Shown: one piece after another, positions 18,355 to 27,153 of the stretch | Position numbering within the stretch: the stretch's first letter is position 1 | Layout: each line of letters opens with the position of its first letter | Assembly: GCA_016987375.1 (NCBI GenBank) | Contig: PJRA01000198.1 | Span: 169,827 to 197,483 of the forward strand | Direction: 5' to 3' | Length of the DNA stretch: 27,657 bases | DNA from: Brachionus koreanus | Taxonomy: Eukaryota > Rotifera > Eurotatoria > Ploima > Brachionidae | Made by a program: the position numbers and the translations under genes | Notes under the pieces: model-generated | Told to the model about the DNA's origin: nothing | Seen by the model: the letters and a program-made list of their open reading frames with translations, nothing else | The model's database searches: none

Positions 18355-19923
18355 CTAATAAAAAATAGCGCCATTCATAAATGTAATTTCTTTTTCGTTA
18401 TTATTTAGAGCAAAATTTCCATTAAAATTTCGACTTGGCTTTGGATAAAAGCCAATATTTGAAGAACACAAGGCGTTCAAATTGGTCATTGGCAGAGAAT
18501 CTTTGCTAAAAGATGGAGCTGATGGATAAAGATTGGGCAACGATGCATTCATTTTTCGTCTAACAATTATGAAATTTTCATCTTCATCAATTGAATCTAT
18601 GTTCATTAAGCCTTCTACTGATTTAAACAAATTATTTGAATTCCTATCAAAATATTTGTTCAAAGTCCTAGATCCTATTTTAAATTTGATTTTCTTTTTA
18701 ATACAAATTTGATTATTTTTATTTCTTTTTCCGTTTTTTTTACGTATATCATAGTTCATTTCTATGTATTTCCAAGAATTTTTGTCATTTGTCTTAAGAT
18801 TATCAACACTTTTCAAATTCTTATCGGACTCAAAGCATTCATTCTTTGTTCCAGAAACATCTAATTTTTCCACTTGATTTTTTTCTCTTTTATTCGAGCA
18901 ACTTCTAAAGCAAGATCCTGATAGAAATAACACAAGAGCCAAAGCTGCAATTGAGACTATGCCCACAAATAGACCCCAGTATGTCAAAGAATAAGAGATT
19001 TTTTCACAATTTTTACCCGAATAGTAATAAACTAATAAATTGTAGTACATTAATCGATAGTCTAAACACTTACATGTTGCTTCTTGGGCATAGTTTAAAT
19101 AGCATTTGCCAAAGTTTAAGCAAAAATTAGCTGGACAAAGCAAGTTTTCTTTGTTAGTCATAGAACTAATTGTTGATTCGGCTGGTATTGAGCTACTTGA
19201 CAGTGTGGTCAATATTGATGATAGTTTAGAAGATTTTGCAACAGTTTCTGAAACGAATGGGCTTTCTGTCTTGTGAACAGTGGTTGAATAAAATAGCTCA
19301 GTGGATTCTCTTTCGGTAAAAATGTTTTCATCTTCTTTATTAGTTGTGTTGTTAGTATTTGTCTCAAAAATATGATTTGGTTCAATCGTAATGTTTAACT
19401 GACTAGTTTCTTTGATCTCACTAGTTGTCATAAAATGAAAAGTTGATGTAGATAGTGTGTCATTATTAAACTCAGAATAGTTTGTCGAAGCATCAAAACT
19501 TTCATACCAAGTCGAATTGAGCAAATCTTGTGTTAAATTAATAGTAGAATCAGTCTCTGTTAAATCAGGATTTTTGTTGAATAAAAATTCACTAGTATTT
19601 TCTTTATTTTTTAAGCTTTCAATCAAATCTTTGAAAGGAGATATTTCGACCAATTGACTTAGCACTTGATCTTCTTTGGTCTGATTTTTGATTCCTATAT
19701 TTTCCAGGTCAATAAATTTATTCCAAAATAGAAATGATTCTATAGTAGTATTTAGATAGGGATCGACTTCAGTTGTCTTTTTAAGTCGTGTAAAATAGTC
19801 AATTATTTGGTTTAGGTCCGTATCTCTGCTATTTTTGACCAGTTTGAACTCCATTTTAATCAAAACACATTCTGCATTTATCAAAATTGAAAAAAATATC
19901 AAAATTTTGTGTAGAATTTTCAT
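18355..19923 (-). CDS. Mucin-like type I membrane protein with one EGF domain
   Basis: I recognise no orthologue. The single-exon frame encodes 522 aa from the ATG at 19923. An N-terminal hydrophobic signal peptide (KILHKILIFFSILINAECV) is followed by a Ser/Thr-rich extracellular region with about ten N-glycosylation sequons (NTT, NQT, NTS, NLT, NST, NYS, NDT, NIT, NNT, NTT). Six cysteines at about 263, 268, 274, 284, 286 and 306 have EGF spacing (C-x4-C-x5-C-x9-C-x-C-x19-C); the last loop is long for an EGF. A membrane span lies at about 314-336, followed by a basic cytoplasmic tail of some 185 residues containing NASLPNLYPSAPSF. The layout resembles cell-surface adhesion or ligand-type glycoproteins, but no function can be assigned. 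It converges on POLR1E across the Tc1 element. Confidence 0.75.
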   Translation of the reverse strand: MKILHKILIFFSILINAECVLIKMEFKLVKNSRDTDLNQIIDYFTRLKKTTEVDPYLNTTIESFLFWNKFIDLENIGIKNQTKEDQVLSQLVEISPFKDLIESLKNKENTSEFLFNKNPDLTETDSTINLTQDLLNSTWYESFDASTNYSEFNNDTLSTSTFHFMTTSEIKETSQLNITIEPNHIFETNTNNTTNKEDENIFTERESTELFYSTTVHKTESPFVSETVAKSSKLSSILTTLSSSSIPAESTISSMTNKENLLCPANFCLNFGKCYLNYAQEATCKCLDYRLMYYNLLVYYYSGKNCEKISYSLTYWGLFVGIVSIAALALVLFLSGSCFRSCSNKREKNQVEKLDVSGTKNECFESDKNLKSVDNLKTNDKNSWKYIEMNYDIRKKNGKRNKNNQICIKKKIKFKIGSRTLNKYFDRNSNNLFKSVEGLMNIDSIDEDENFIIVRRKMNASLPNLYPSAPSFSKDSLPMTNLNALCSSNIGFYPKPSRNFNGNFALNNNEKEITFMNGAIFY

Positions 19924-20196
19924 TTTTTTTTTCTTCAAAAAATTTCAACAAAACCTGCATTCATTATAAAAATTTGTAGCTAATTAAGAATAATTTGTAT
20001 TTAAGATAATTTTTGCTAGTATTTTTTTTTGCAAGATAAAAATAAAATCATGTTTTTTTTTTTAATTAGTTTTAATAAAGTTAGATAAAAAATAAAAACA
20101 CACAGAAAAATTTTATTTCTAAAAGCATAAAAATAAATCAAAATAGTTGATGAAGAAGAATTGTTATTTAAAAAGCTATGAAATTATTGATGCTTT

Positions 20197-20427
20197 TTAT
20201 CGTCTTGATCGCTTGTGTTGACAATTTCTAGTCTTCGTACTTGTGTCATATTCATTCAACTGACAAGCACTTGACGAATCATTCATGAGACAAAAAACAA
20301 AATTTATTATAGAATTCTTTCTTTTGTTGAAATATTTTATTGCATTGATAAAAATAGATTTAAACAAAACAATAATCGTATTAAAGAGACCAATTAACGC
20401 TAAGATTGCAATCAGTAATGGAATCAT
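20197..20427 (-). CDS. Small hypothetical membrane protein
   Basis: 76-aa frame with an ATG start. Residues 1-30 are strongly hydrophobic (IPLLIAILALIGLFNTIIVL) and the C-terminus is basic (KRSRR). Base composition is less AT-rich than the flanks, which supports coding. A TTTAG acceptor-like site lies about 25 nt upstream of the ATG. It could be a short secreted or membrane peptide, or one exon of a larger gene. It lies 274 nt upstream of the EGF-protein gene on the same strand. No homologue recognised. Confidence 0.35.
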   Translation of the reverse strand: MIPLLIAILALIGLFNTIIVLFKSIFINAIKYFNKRKNSIINFVFCLMNDSSSACQLNEYDTSTKTRNCQHKRSRR

Positions 20428-22058
20428 TCAACTTTGAATTATTAATCATCTAAATTTTCTTTCAAAAATTAATCAAAATTTTGATTTTAGTAAAAAAAAA
20501 AAAAATTTAATTTTGTCATAGAGATTTAATTTCCCATCTAAACTAATAGATCTTATTTGCCAACACATTAATAAATTTCTTCTTTATTGTCAGTGTTCAG
20601 TGAAACATAACTTTCTGTCAAGAACAACAGTAAGTCACTCTAGCATTAAATTTTGTTTACCTGTACTTGGCCATAAGTTTTATTCTATTCAAAAGTGTGT
20701 CCAATACTCTTGAATTTTCAATTAAAATACTTGAATCACTCGAGATTTATTTGTTTTAAATGTTCGATTAGCCCTCAAGGTCGACGAATTATATGATAGC
20801 AATTATATGATTTCGAGAACTAATTAACTCCCCGTGCATTTGTCTATCTGATTGACTTTTTTCTAGCTAATGTTCGTCCAGTATTGCGCACTCGGCTTTA
20901 TTTCAAAACTTCTCATCCATAAATCATCCCCAAAACACCATGGCTTAATTTGTTTATTTCATTCAAAACAACAATTGCATTTAAATTTATTATTTTATTT
21001 TTTCTAATTAAACACTAATTAAAACAATAATATAAAAAGTTAAAAAAAAAACTTCTCTTTCATTTATGTATTAAAATTTTTGATTTTAAATAAAGATACT
21101 TTAAATTAAAAAAAAATGAAAAAATAAAATTGCTTTGATTTTCTACTATTTTTTGAAATTCGAACAAAGAATATTTTGTATTTACATTTTATATCATGAA
21201 AATTACAATCTTACTAGGGTTAATCTAAGAATTTCCTTTTTATTTCGTAATTCACTACAAATTGTATTAGTCTTATTCAAACCTTTTAGAAAAAAATTCA
21301 AAAAGATGACTTGAAATGGCTTTAAAAAAAATTTGAATGATGAAGATGTCTTTAAATTGTCTTTATATTAAAAAAAATTCAAAGGCTTGTAAGAAAAAAG
21401 CCGTTGCATTCATTTCAAGTAAGGGTTGTTAGAACTGTTTGTTCATGACTTTTATACAAGTCTGGTCTGTAAATCAAAACTAAAAAATTCAAAAATTTTC
21501 AAAATTTTTAATTTATTTCCTAGCACTAAGCATCATATATTTGAAAAAAATGTATGTGAAGCAAAACCAATGTCGAATAGGTCTATAAAATAGTTCCTTT
21601 AAGAAATTTATTTCAAATAACTTTTTTTTTTCATAATGATTGACTATGTTCAATAATTTGTGCATTACAGCAGACAATGAATGATTTAAAGTGATTTTGA
21701 ATTATTTTTTTAGGCAAAAGAGAAGTTAAAAATTTAAACTAAAAACCGATAATTGATTGAAAAATTTTATTCTAAAAAATATTGATTTTAAAATTCAATT
21801 TAAATTAAATGAAATGGATATTTTTAAAATGTGATTTTCAATATGGGATATAAAAACAAATAGATAAATAAATTCACACAGTAAATCAAATTAAAATCAC
21901 ATATCGCCAATGGACTCAAGTTACATTGTTTTGAAAGCAAATTATCAGGACTTTAGTTGTAAATGTAAATGTGTCCGAGTATACATTTCAGGTATCGTAG
22001 TTAGTTAAGTATCTGATTCTACTAAAAAAGTCATTAATTTAATTCACAAGCCCAAAAG

Positions 22059-22064
22059 CAGGTG
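22059..22064. promoter_or_regulatory. CAGGTG E-box upstream of the ASCL-like gene
   Basis: CAGGTG is in the class bound by achaete-scute/E-protein heterodimers (CANNTG, preferring CAGSTG). It is 3 kb upstream of the ASCL-like start in a compositionally distinct block. A role in autoregulation is only a possibility. Confidence 0.3.
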
Positions 22065-22138
22065 AAACCACGATAGTCAGTCAAATTTGTGACTTGAGCA
22101 TATTGATTGAATAAAAATGTAAGGGGACTAATTAAATA

Positions 22139-22153
22139 CATATATATATATAC
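22139..22153. repeat. (TA)n/CATA simple repeat
   Basis: Short alternating TA tract of about 15 bp. Confidence 0.8.
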
Positions 22154-22823
22154 ATGGACAGATGTTCGATAGAAAAATAGAGGAAACAAAATTTAGCTGT
22201 TTTATTGCTCGTTAATGAAACAACTATTTATCAATGACCAAGAGTCTGACCGCCGGAACTTAACCGAAGCGTGTTTAGAAATTAATTAAATATTTAATAC
22301 TAGTAGTCTAACCCAATAAGATGTTATTTTTCTAAAGTATTAGCAAACAGGTCGATTATTTTTTTGTTTTCTTTAAATTGATTTTTAAACAAAAAATTAC
22401 TCAAACAAAAACATGCTCGACCAAATGCTGGTCTCGTTTCTTAGTTAAACAAATAAGACAATAAAAAAACCTATTTTAAAAATTAAGACTAAAATGTTCT
22501 AGTTAAATAATTTAGCAGAAACATGTAAGATATAGAAAGTGTGTGCCACGGTGTGTTCAATAGATAGATTGCCTGAGGTTTTATTAACAAGTCCTCTTAA
22601 ACGTGTTTTGGACTTATTTGATTGATACAAAGTTTCTTATCCAATAAAGAAGCACTTAATCTTGAAGATTAGTAATAACAGAAGAAAGCATGTTGCCGAA
22701 AATTAATAAAAAGCACATTCTAGTAAGTGAGTAATGGAATTTTAAAGGAATTAAAGTGTATTAGTGGAAGAAAAGTGTGTTTTTATTTACTTATGTGACG
22801 CTTGTTTTAATGTTCGATTTGTA

Positions 22824-22886
22824 ATCGATTGGACAAATAGAACTTGCTTGAAATCAGTGAGTAGCAAAATATGTCGCTATCGATTG
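22824..22886. promoter_or_regulatory. Paired ATCGATTG motifs
   Basis: ATCGATTG at 22824-22831 and again at 22879-22886, in the same orientation with a 55-bp period. ATCGAT cores are typical of cut/onecut-type homeodomain sites. Two identical copies so close suggest a candidate element of the downstream bHLH gene, but there is no proof of binding. Confidence 0.25.
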
Positions 22887-23818
22887 ATCTTGTTAAATTA
22901 TTTTCTTATATTAAATGTAAATAGTAGCTAAACTTGCACATATCAATACGTTTATTTGCATTTAATAAATAAAAAGAACTTTTTTTTTATTTTTCTGAGA
23001 AAATATTCCGACGACTTATCTAGTTATCTCAATATTTATGAAAGGAAATTCGATTTATTTTGGCAGTTTATTATAAGCCTTCAAGGCTCTATACTCAAAT
23101 CCAAATAGCTTGATCTTAGCGTTAGTTTGTAGAATTTAAAAGATTTCAATTAATTGCACCTTGCATTAGCTGATCTTTTATCTTTATGATTTAAGATATA
23201 GTTTATAGCCGAGAGCTTTTTTAGATTTATTTTTTATTTTCTTGTTGCTTAGTTTGGATGTGCACAATTCCAACTAGTATCAATGAGACATGATTAAAAA
23301 AAAAAATCAACTGATAGTAAATTTGATTTTTCTATTTTCATTTTATAAAAATAACAGTGTGTGAGTTTGAATTTATTTATTTTTATGATTTATGTAAAGT
23401 GTCAGGGTTTGGACTTAAGGCATCTAGCCAAGTAATTAATAGAACAATTAAATTAAGTTTATTAAGTTGAATACGGATCATTTTTGCACTTAAAATTAAA
23501 ATCAAAAATAAATATTAGTCATCGTTTGAAAATTCTAATTTCTCCTTGACTTGCTGCTGATCAAGATTAATTGTATCATTTTGTGCATTTAATTTTTCTG
23601 ATTTGAATAAATAATTACACACGAAACCAAGAGTTTAAAAAGTTTAAAAAAAAATTTAGTTTTTTAAATTTTTCATTTACTTAAACTTTTTGTTTATCTA
23701 ATTGAAAAAGTGGAATTTTTTTTCGCTTCACTTTTTTGTTACAGCTTTTAATAATTTAAAATCTGAGTCGACATAGACTTTCAAGTTGAGCTTGTATCTG
23801 GCAAAATAGTTTTTTCTT

Positions 23819-24262
23819 TCACCTGCAGTTGTAAACGTAGTGTGATATGTTTTGGATTTGTTGATGGTAAAGTCCCATTTGTGCACATAAAGACTTGATT
23901 ATACAGACTGTTCTAATTGATGGTCCTGTTATAAACTCTAACATATTTTTTTGTCTGGATCTTTTAGGATTCGGTGGTTCGCGGTTATAACACAAAAATA
24001 GTAAAAAAAAAAACATTTTATAAATAATAACTTTATTAGTAAATAATCGCTTCTAGCTTTAAAAAAATAATAAATAAAATAACAAATAGAAAGAAGGAAA
24101 AATTATGGCAAAAAAAAATTTATAGGTTCTTCATTCTTGTCATTTATTTTACACAGTGTTAAATACTAGTGACTTGCTAAACACATGGCATCATATTATT
24201 GCACTTCGAAACTATAGAGATCTAATTTGGCTGGAGTCGATGATGTAGTTAGTTATTGAGAC
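23819..24262 (-). repeat. Dispersed repeat, copy B, with a degraded coding segment
   Basis: The part from 23942 rightwards matches 1-180. On the minus strand an open frame of about 60 codons (24016-23819) reads CYNREPPNPKRSRQKN, then LEFITGPSIRTVCIIKSLCA, then YHQQIQNISHYVYNC. There is no good start codon and no family I recognise. The similar CYNCEPPDPNR at the start of copy A shows this is a repeated, presumably transposon-encoded, protein tail. The right part is non-coding and holds a 115-bp stretch absent from copy A. Confidence 0.65.
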
Positions 24263-24988
24263 AACTAATACTTTTTTGATCATAAATTAATGAACTTGTT
24301 TCGACTGGGTAATAGTTTCAATGTAGAAAAGTAGCACTCAATGCAGTTGTCTGGATGATTGAAATGGAAATTATGAATTTGATAGTTACAATTTTGGTTT
24401 GTCGACCCTGAAGTGAAAAGGTTCGAATGAATTTATGCTCCATAAGGAGTGCATAAGGAGAAAATTGAAAGGTTTATGTAAGCTAGAGACTTAAAGGACT
24501 AGAAGTCGGGCGTGTTTTTTTTCTGATTTGAAGCGCGAGAAATTTGTTATTAAGAGTGAATACCAGGATAAATGATGCATTTACTTGATGCTAATGCTAT
24601 AAGTCTTTAGTATCTAGGGATGCAATTAAATTTTGTAATTAGGCGCACGCGTCAATAGATTTCAATTTAAATTTTCTTATCGAAGCCAATTCGGCTCTAT
24701 TTCAAAATTATCTAATTTCTTCTCTTCTCTTATTTTGTTTTTATCTTTTTTTCTTGAGAGGAAATTTAATCGAAAAATCATCAGGTAAAAAAGCAACAAT
24801 AATACTAAACAACGAGAAAAAAAAAAAGAAGAATAAAAACCAATGAAAAAAATATTTTATTTCTGAGCCAATTAGTTTATTGTTTTAGCACGAGTAGGTG
24901 GGCTCGACTAAATCATTGGCTTATTTATTTTCACTACTTGAACAATGAACAAAAAAACAAAATAAATACGAGATTTTTTTGTTATTAT

Positions 24989-24998
24989 TTTTCTCTAG
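24989..24998 (+). promoter_or_regulatory. Splice-acceptor-like site before the ASCL-like start
   Basis: TTTTCTCTAG (24989-24998), preceded by a T-rich tract, ends 29 nt before the ATG at 25028. It is either a 5'-UTR intron acceptor or a spliced-leader site. Confidence 0.4.
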
Positions 24999-25027
24999 AT
25001 TCATTAGCTTTCCACTTGAATTCTAAA

Positions 25028-26002
25028 ATGCAAAGTTATCAGATAAAAAGCGAATTGAATGTTCTAGTCAATTCGACTAATAGCAAACTCGAGAGTGAAA
25101 TGTCGCCTTTTTGCCGCAAAAAACTCGACTTTCAGTCACTTGGCGATAAAAAAAACGAATCAATGCAATCGTTTGAATTGAGTGCGTGTGTAAAAAAATC
25201 TCAATTTGCCAAAGCTCCGTCGAATTCGAAGCGAAATGCGCGCGAACGTCGTCGAGTCAGAACCATTAACGACTACTTTTCTCAATTGCAAAAGTTTCTG
25301 CCTCATACCAAACAGACGACAAGCGGGGCCGGACTGACCACAATCAAAAAAATGAGCAAAGTAGAGACGCTCAAAGCAGCTATAGAGTACATAGAATATC
25401 TTGTAAAATTTGCGCCTGCCAATTGCCAACACTTGTTTCAATTGAGCAAAACTGGATCGCCCTCTTCGTCGATTATGTCATCACCAGCCTCTTCAGTTTG
25501 TTCCACTAGCACTCAAATTTTAGCCGAAAAATTCAAGACTACTTTGAGCAAGAATTGTTCTTCGCCGAACAAACTAACAACGCCCAGTTCGCCATCAACT
25601 ATTCAAAATACGTCTACTTGTTCGACTCCAAAGTCAACTAGTGCTGATACTGTGTATCCAAATTCTCAAGCACAATATCCAAACACTTACCCATCCAATT
25701 ATTACAATTATTCTGAATGTAGCTATTACTCTACTAATAGTTACTACTACAACAATCATGGCTATAATGGCTATGCGGATAATTACGAGAATAGTAATTC
25801 GTTTAATGGCTACTATCCAAACGATGCCAGTATTGCTCAAATAAATATTCAAATGTCGCCTGTTAATAAGTCAAATATGTCGTCTTGTTCGTCATCATCG
25901 TTGTCTTCGATTGCAGGCTCAAATTTCTACCACTACAATAACAACAATGATCTCAAAACTGAATATTATTTGAATGAATGCGAACCGACTCTTAATATCT
26001 AG
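25028..26002 (+). CDS. Achaete-scute-like bHLH transcription factor
   Basis: Nuclear proneural-type transcription factor expected to bind CANNTG E-boxes with a class I bHLH partner. It is a single exon of 324 aa; the first in-frame ATG is at 25028. The bHLH spans about residues 68-128: basic region KRNARERRRVRTIN, helix 1 DYFSQLQKFLP, and KKMSKVETLKAAIEYIEYL, the achaete-scute helix 2 signature. The loop between LP and KKMSK has 14 residues where ASCL1 has 5. The C-terminal half is low-complexity Ser/Thr/Pro then Tyr/Asn-rich (YYNYSECSYYSTNSYYYNN) and ends NECEPTLNI, with no match I recognise. Single-exon structure and a long upstream non-coding region fit the family. Assignment to a particular ASCL paralogue is not possible from sequence alone. 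Confidence 0.88.
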   Translation: MQSYQIKSELNVLVNSTNSKLESEMSPFCRKKLDFQSLGDKKNESMQSFELSACVKKSQFAKAPSNSKRNARERRRVRTINDYFSQLQKFLPHTKQTTSGAGLTTIKKMSKVETLKAAIEYIEYLVKFAPANCQHLFQLSKTGSPSSSIMSSPASSVCSTSTQILAEKFKTTLSKNCSSPNKLTTPSSPSTIQNTSTCSTPKSTSADTVYPNSQAQYPNTYPSNYYNYSECSYYSTNSYYYNNHGYNGYADNYENSNSFNGYYPNDASIAQINIQMSPVNKSNMSSCSSSSLSSIAGSNFYHYNNNNDLKTEYYLNECEPTLNI

Positions 26003-26121
26003 ACCTTGGCTTTTTTTCTATTTATTTATTTTTTTTTTCTGGGTGTACAGTTAAAATGTGTTTTTTTCTCTTTTTTTTTGTTTTGTTTTAGCCGATTAAA
26101 TTATTACTATTTCTCTATTTC

Positions 26122-26127
26122 AATAAA
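26122..26127 (+). promoter_or_regulatory. Polyadenylation signal of the ASCL-like gene
   Basis: AATAAA 119 nt after the stop codon, preceded by T-rich tracts. Confidence 0.5.
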
Positions 26128-26350
26128 TGCTTGAGTTTATAAATTAATCTAATATTTTTTAAAAATAAATCTTAAAATAAACAGACATTTTATTTATTTG
26201 AGCTTTTGAACATTTGGCTTTATTTTGGCTAGTTGACTTTGTATATTTAGAAATAGAATATTACAAAAAAGTTTGCAATAGACAAAATATTTTATTCAAT
26301 ATTATTTATTAAACAGAGTGTTTTTTTTTTTAAAAAAAGGATTTAACTGT

Positions 26351-26616
26351 TAATGGGCTGTCTTATTTACAATATTAATTGAGCTCATCTCCTTTTCCAG
26401 TACCCTTTTGAACAATAGCTCCTATCTGACACCAAGTTTACTGCATTGGGCTGATAATCTACACTGTAATTGTTACCCAGACGAAACCGGTCCCCCATTT
26501 TTTGATCAAAATGGTTTAAACATGCGCCCCCTATTATAGAGATACCCTAAACAGATTTTGAACCTTTGATCTTCTGCTTGCATGACTAAGACATTAACCG
26601 TACGACTACTTTAAAC
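26351..26616 (-). mobile_element. tRNA-derived SINE-like element
   Basis: Read on the minus strand, the element begins with a tRNA-like head. An A-box-like TAGTCGTACGG (26609-26599) is followed 34 nt later by a B-box-like GGTTCAAAATC (26564-26554), the internal RNA polymerase III promoter arrangement. The anticodon-arm region is CTTAGTCATGCAAGCAGAAG. An unrelated body of about 200 nt follows. TTTAACTGT occurs on both sides (26342-26350 and 26617-26625) as a probable 9-bp target duplication. There is no poly-A tail at the 3' end. The parental tRNA cannot be named with confidence. Confidence 0.7.
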
Positions 26617-26938
26617 TTTAACTGTCTTTTTGAGCAAAGTAAATTTTTTTTTTTTAAATTTCATTTTTCAAAAATGATCAAAGAATTTTTATAACATTTC
26701 ATTTAGAAAATAAAATTTGATAAACAATTTTATTTTGTCCTTATTTTTTAGTTTTTAATGAATGATTTATGAAATAAAAGGCTATTCTGACATTAAATCA
26801 GTGCAGTGATTAATCAAACCGAAGATAATTTAGCTTCATTTAGATACTGTTTCAAGTTGGACGATTGTTTAAACGTAAAGAAGAGTAAAGTTATGTATGA
26901 TGGAAATAAAAATCCTCTATTTTATTATACAAATTTAA

Positions 26939-27153
26939 CACTAGAACGCCCGAGGGGTTTTTTAGACCCCTTTTTGAAAAATTAAAACTTTGATTTTATC
27001 ACATATAAATAAAATTTTAAAAAATGATCTTTATAAGCTAAAAATCTTGATTTTAATTTTTTAGAAAATGAATAAATTTTCAAAGAAAATGTTTAATTTA
27101 TCTTTATAACTTTATTTGAAATTTTTATGAGAAATCAGCCGGGCTTTCTAGTG
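26939..27153. mobile_element. piggyBac-type MITE (TTAA target)
   Basis: The 215-bp non-coding element is bounded by TTAA on both sides (26935-26938 and 27154-27157). Its ends are inverted repeats CACTAGAACGCCCG and CACTAGAAAGCCCG, 14 bp with one mismatch. Just inside the left end is a subterminal hairpin (AGGGGT, loop, ACCCCT). TTAA duplication with C-starting short inverted ends is the hallmark of piggyBac-superfamily elements. There is no transposase here, so it depends on an element elsewhere. Confidence 0.85.

Larger units (their letters stand above)
20428..24937. other. Long non-coding region upstream of the bHLH gene
   Basis: About 4.5 kb without a credible gene. Blocks with more mixed composition (about 20520-20950, 21880-22320, 22540-22890 and 23020-23290) stand out against A/T runs and are candidate cis-regulatory DNA. 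E-boxes occur at 22059-22064 (CAGGTG), 22159-22164 (CAGATG), 23820-23831 (CACCTG and CAGTTG adjoining) and 24344-24349 (CAGTTG). ATCGATTG occurs at 22824-22831 and 22879-22886. A TA-repeat lies at about 22139-22153. The dispersed repeat copy B occupies about 23819-24262. Confidence 0.5.

Noticed and set aside
18990..19090. Hidden intron in the EGF domain explaining the long last loop
   Set aside because: No GT-AG pair of realistic length would remove the inserted residues and keep the frame.
23819..24016. 65-codon minus-strand frame taken as a gene
   Set aside because: Part of it recurs at 1-50 in a degraded form, so it is a repeat-encoded remnant rather than a host gene.
24410..24440. AGGTTCGAATGAA resembling a tRNA B box
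   Set aside because: No A box or cloverleaf could be drawn upstream.
24938..25027. N-terminal extension of the bHLH protein upstream of 25028
   Set aside because: The codon at 24938 is TTG, not ATG, and a splice-acceptor-like AG at 24997-24998 falls inside it.
26554..26616. A genuine tRNA gene on the minus strand
   Set aside because: A and B boxes are present but the acceptor arms do not pair and the sequence continues as a longer element with flanking duplications, so a SINE head fits better.
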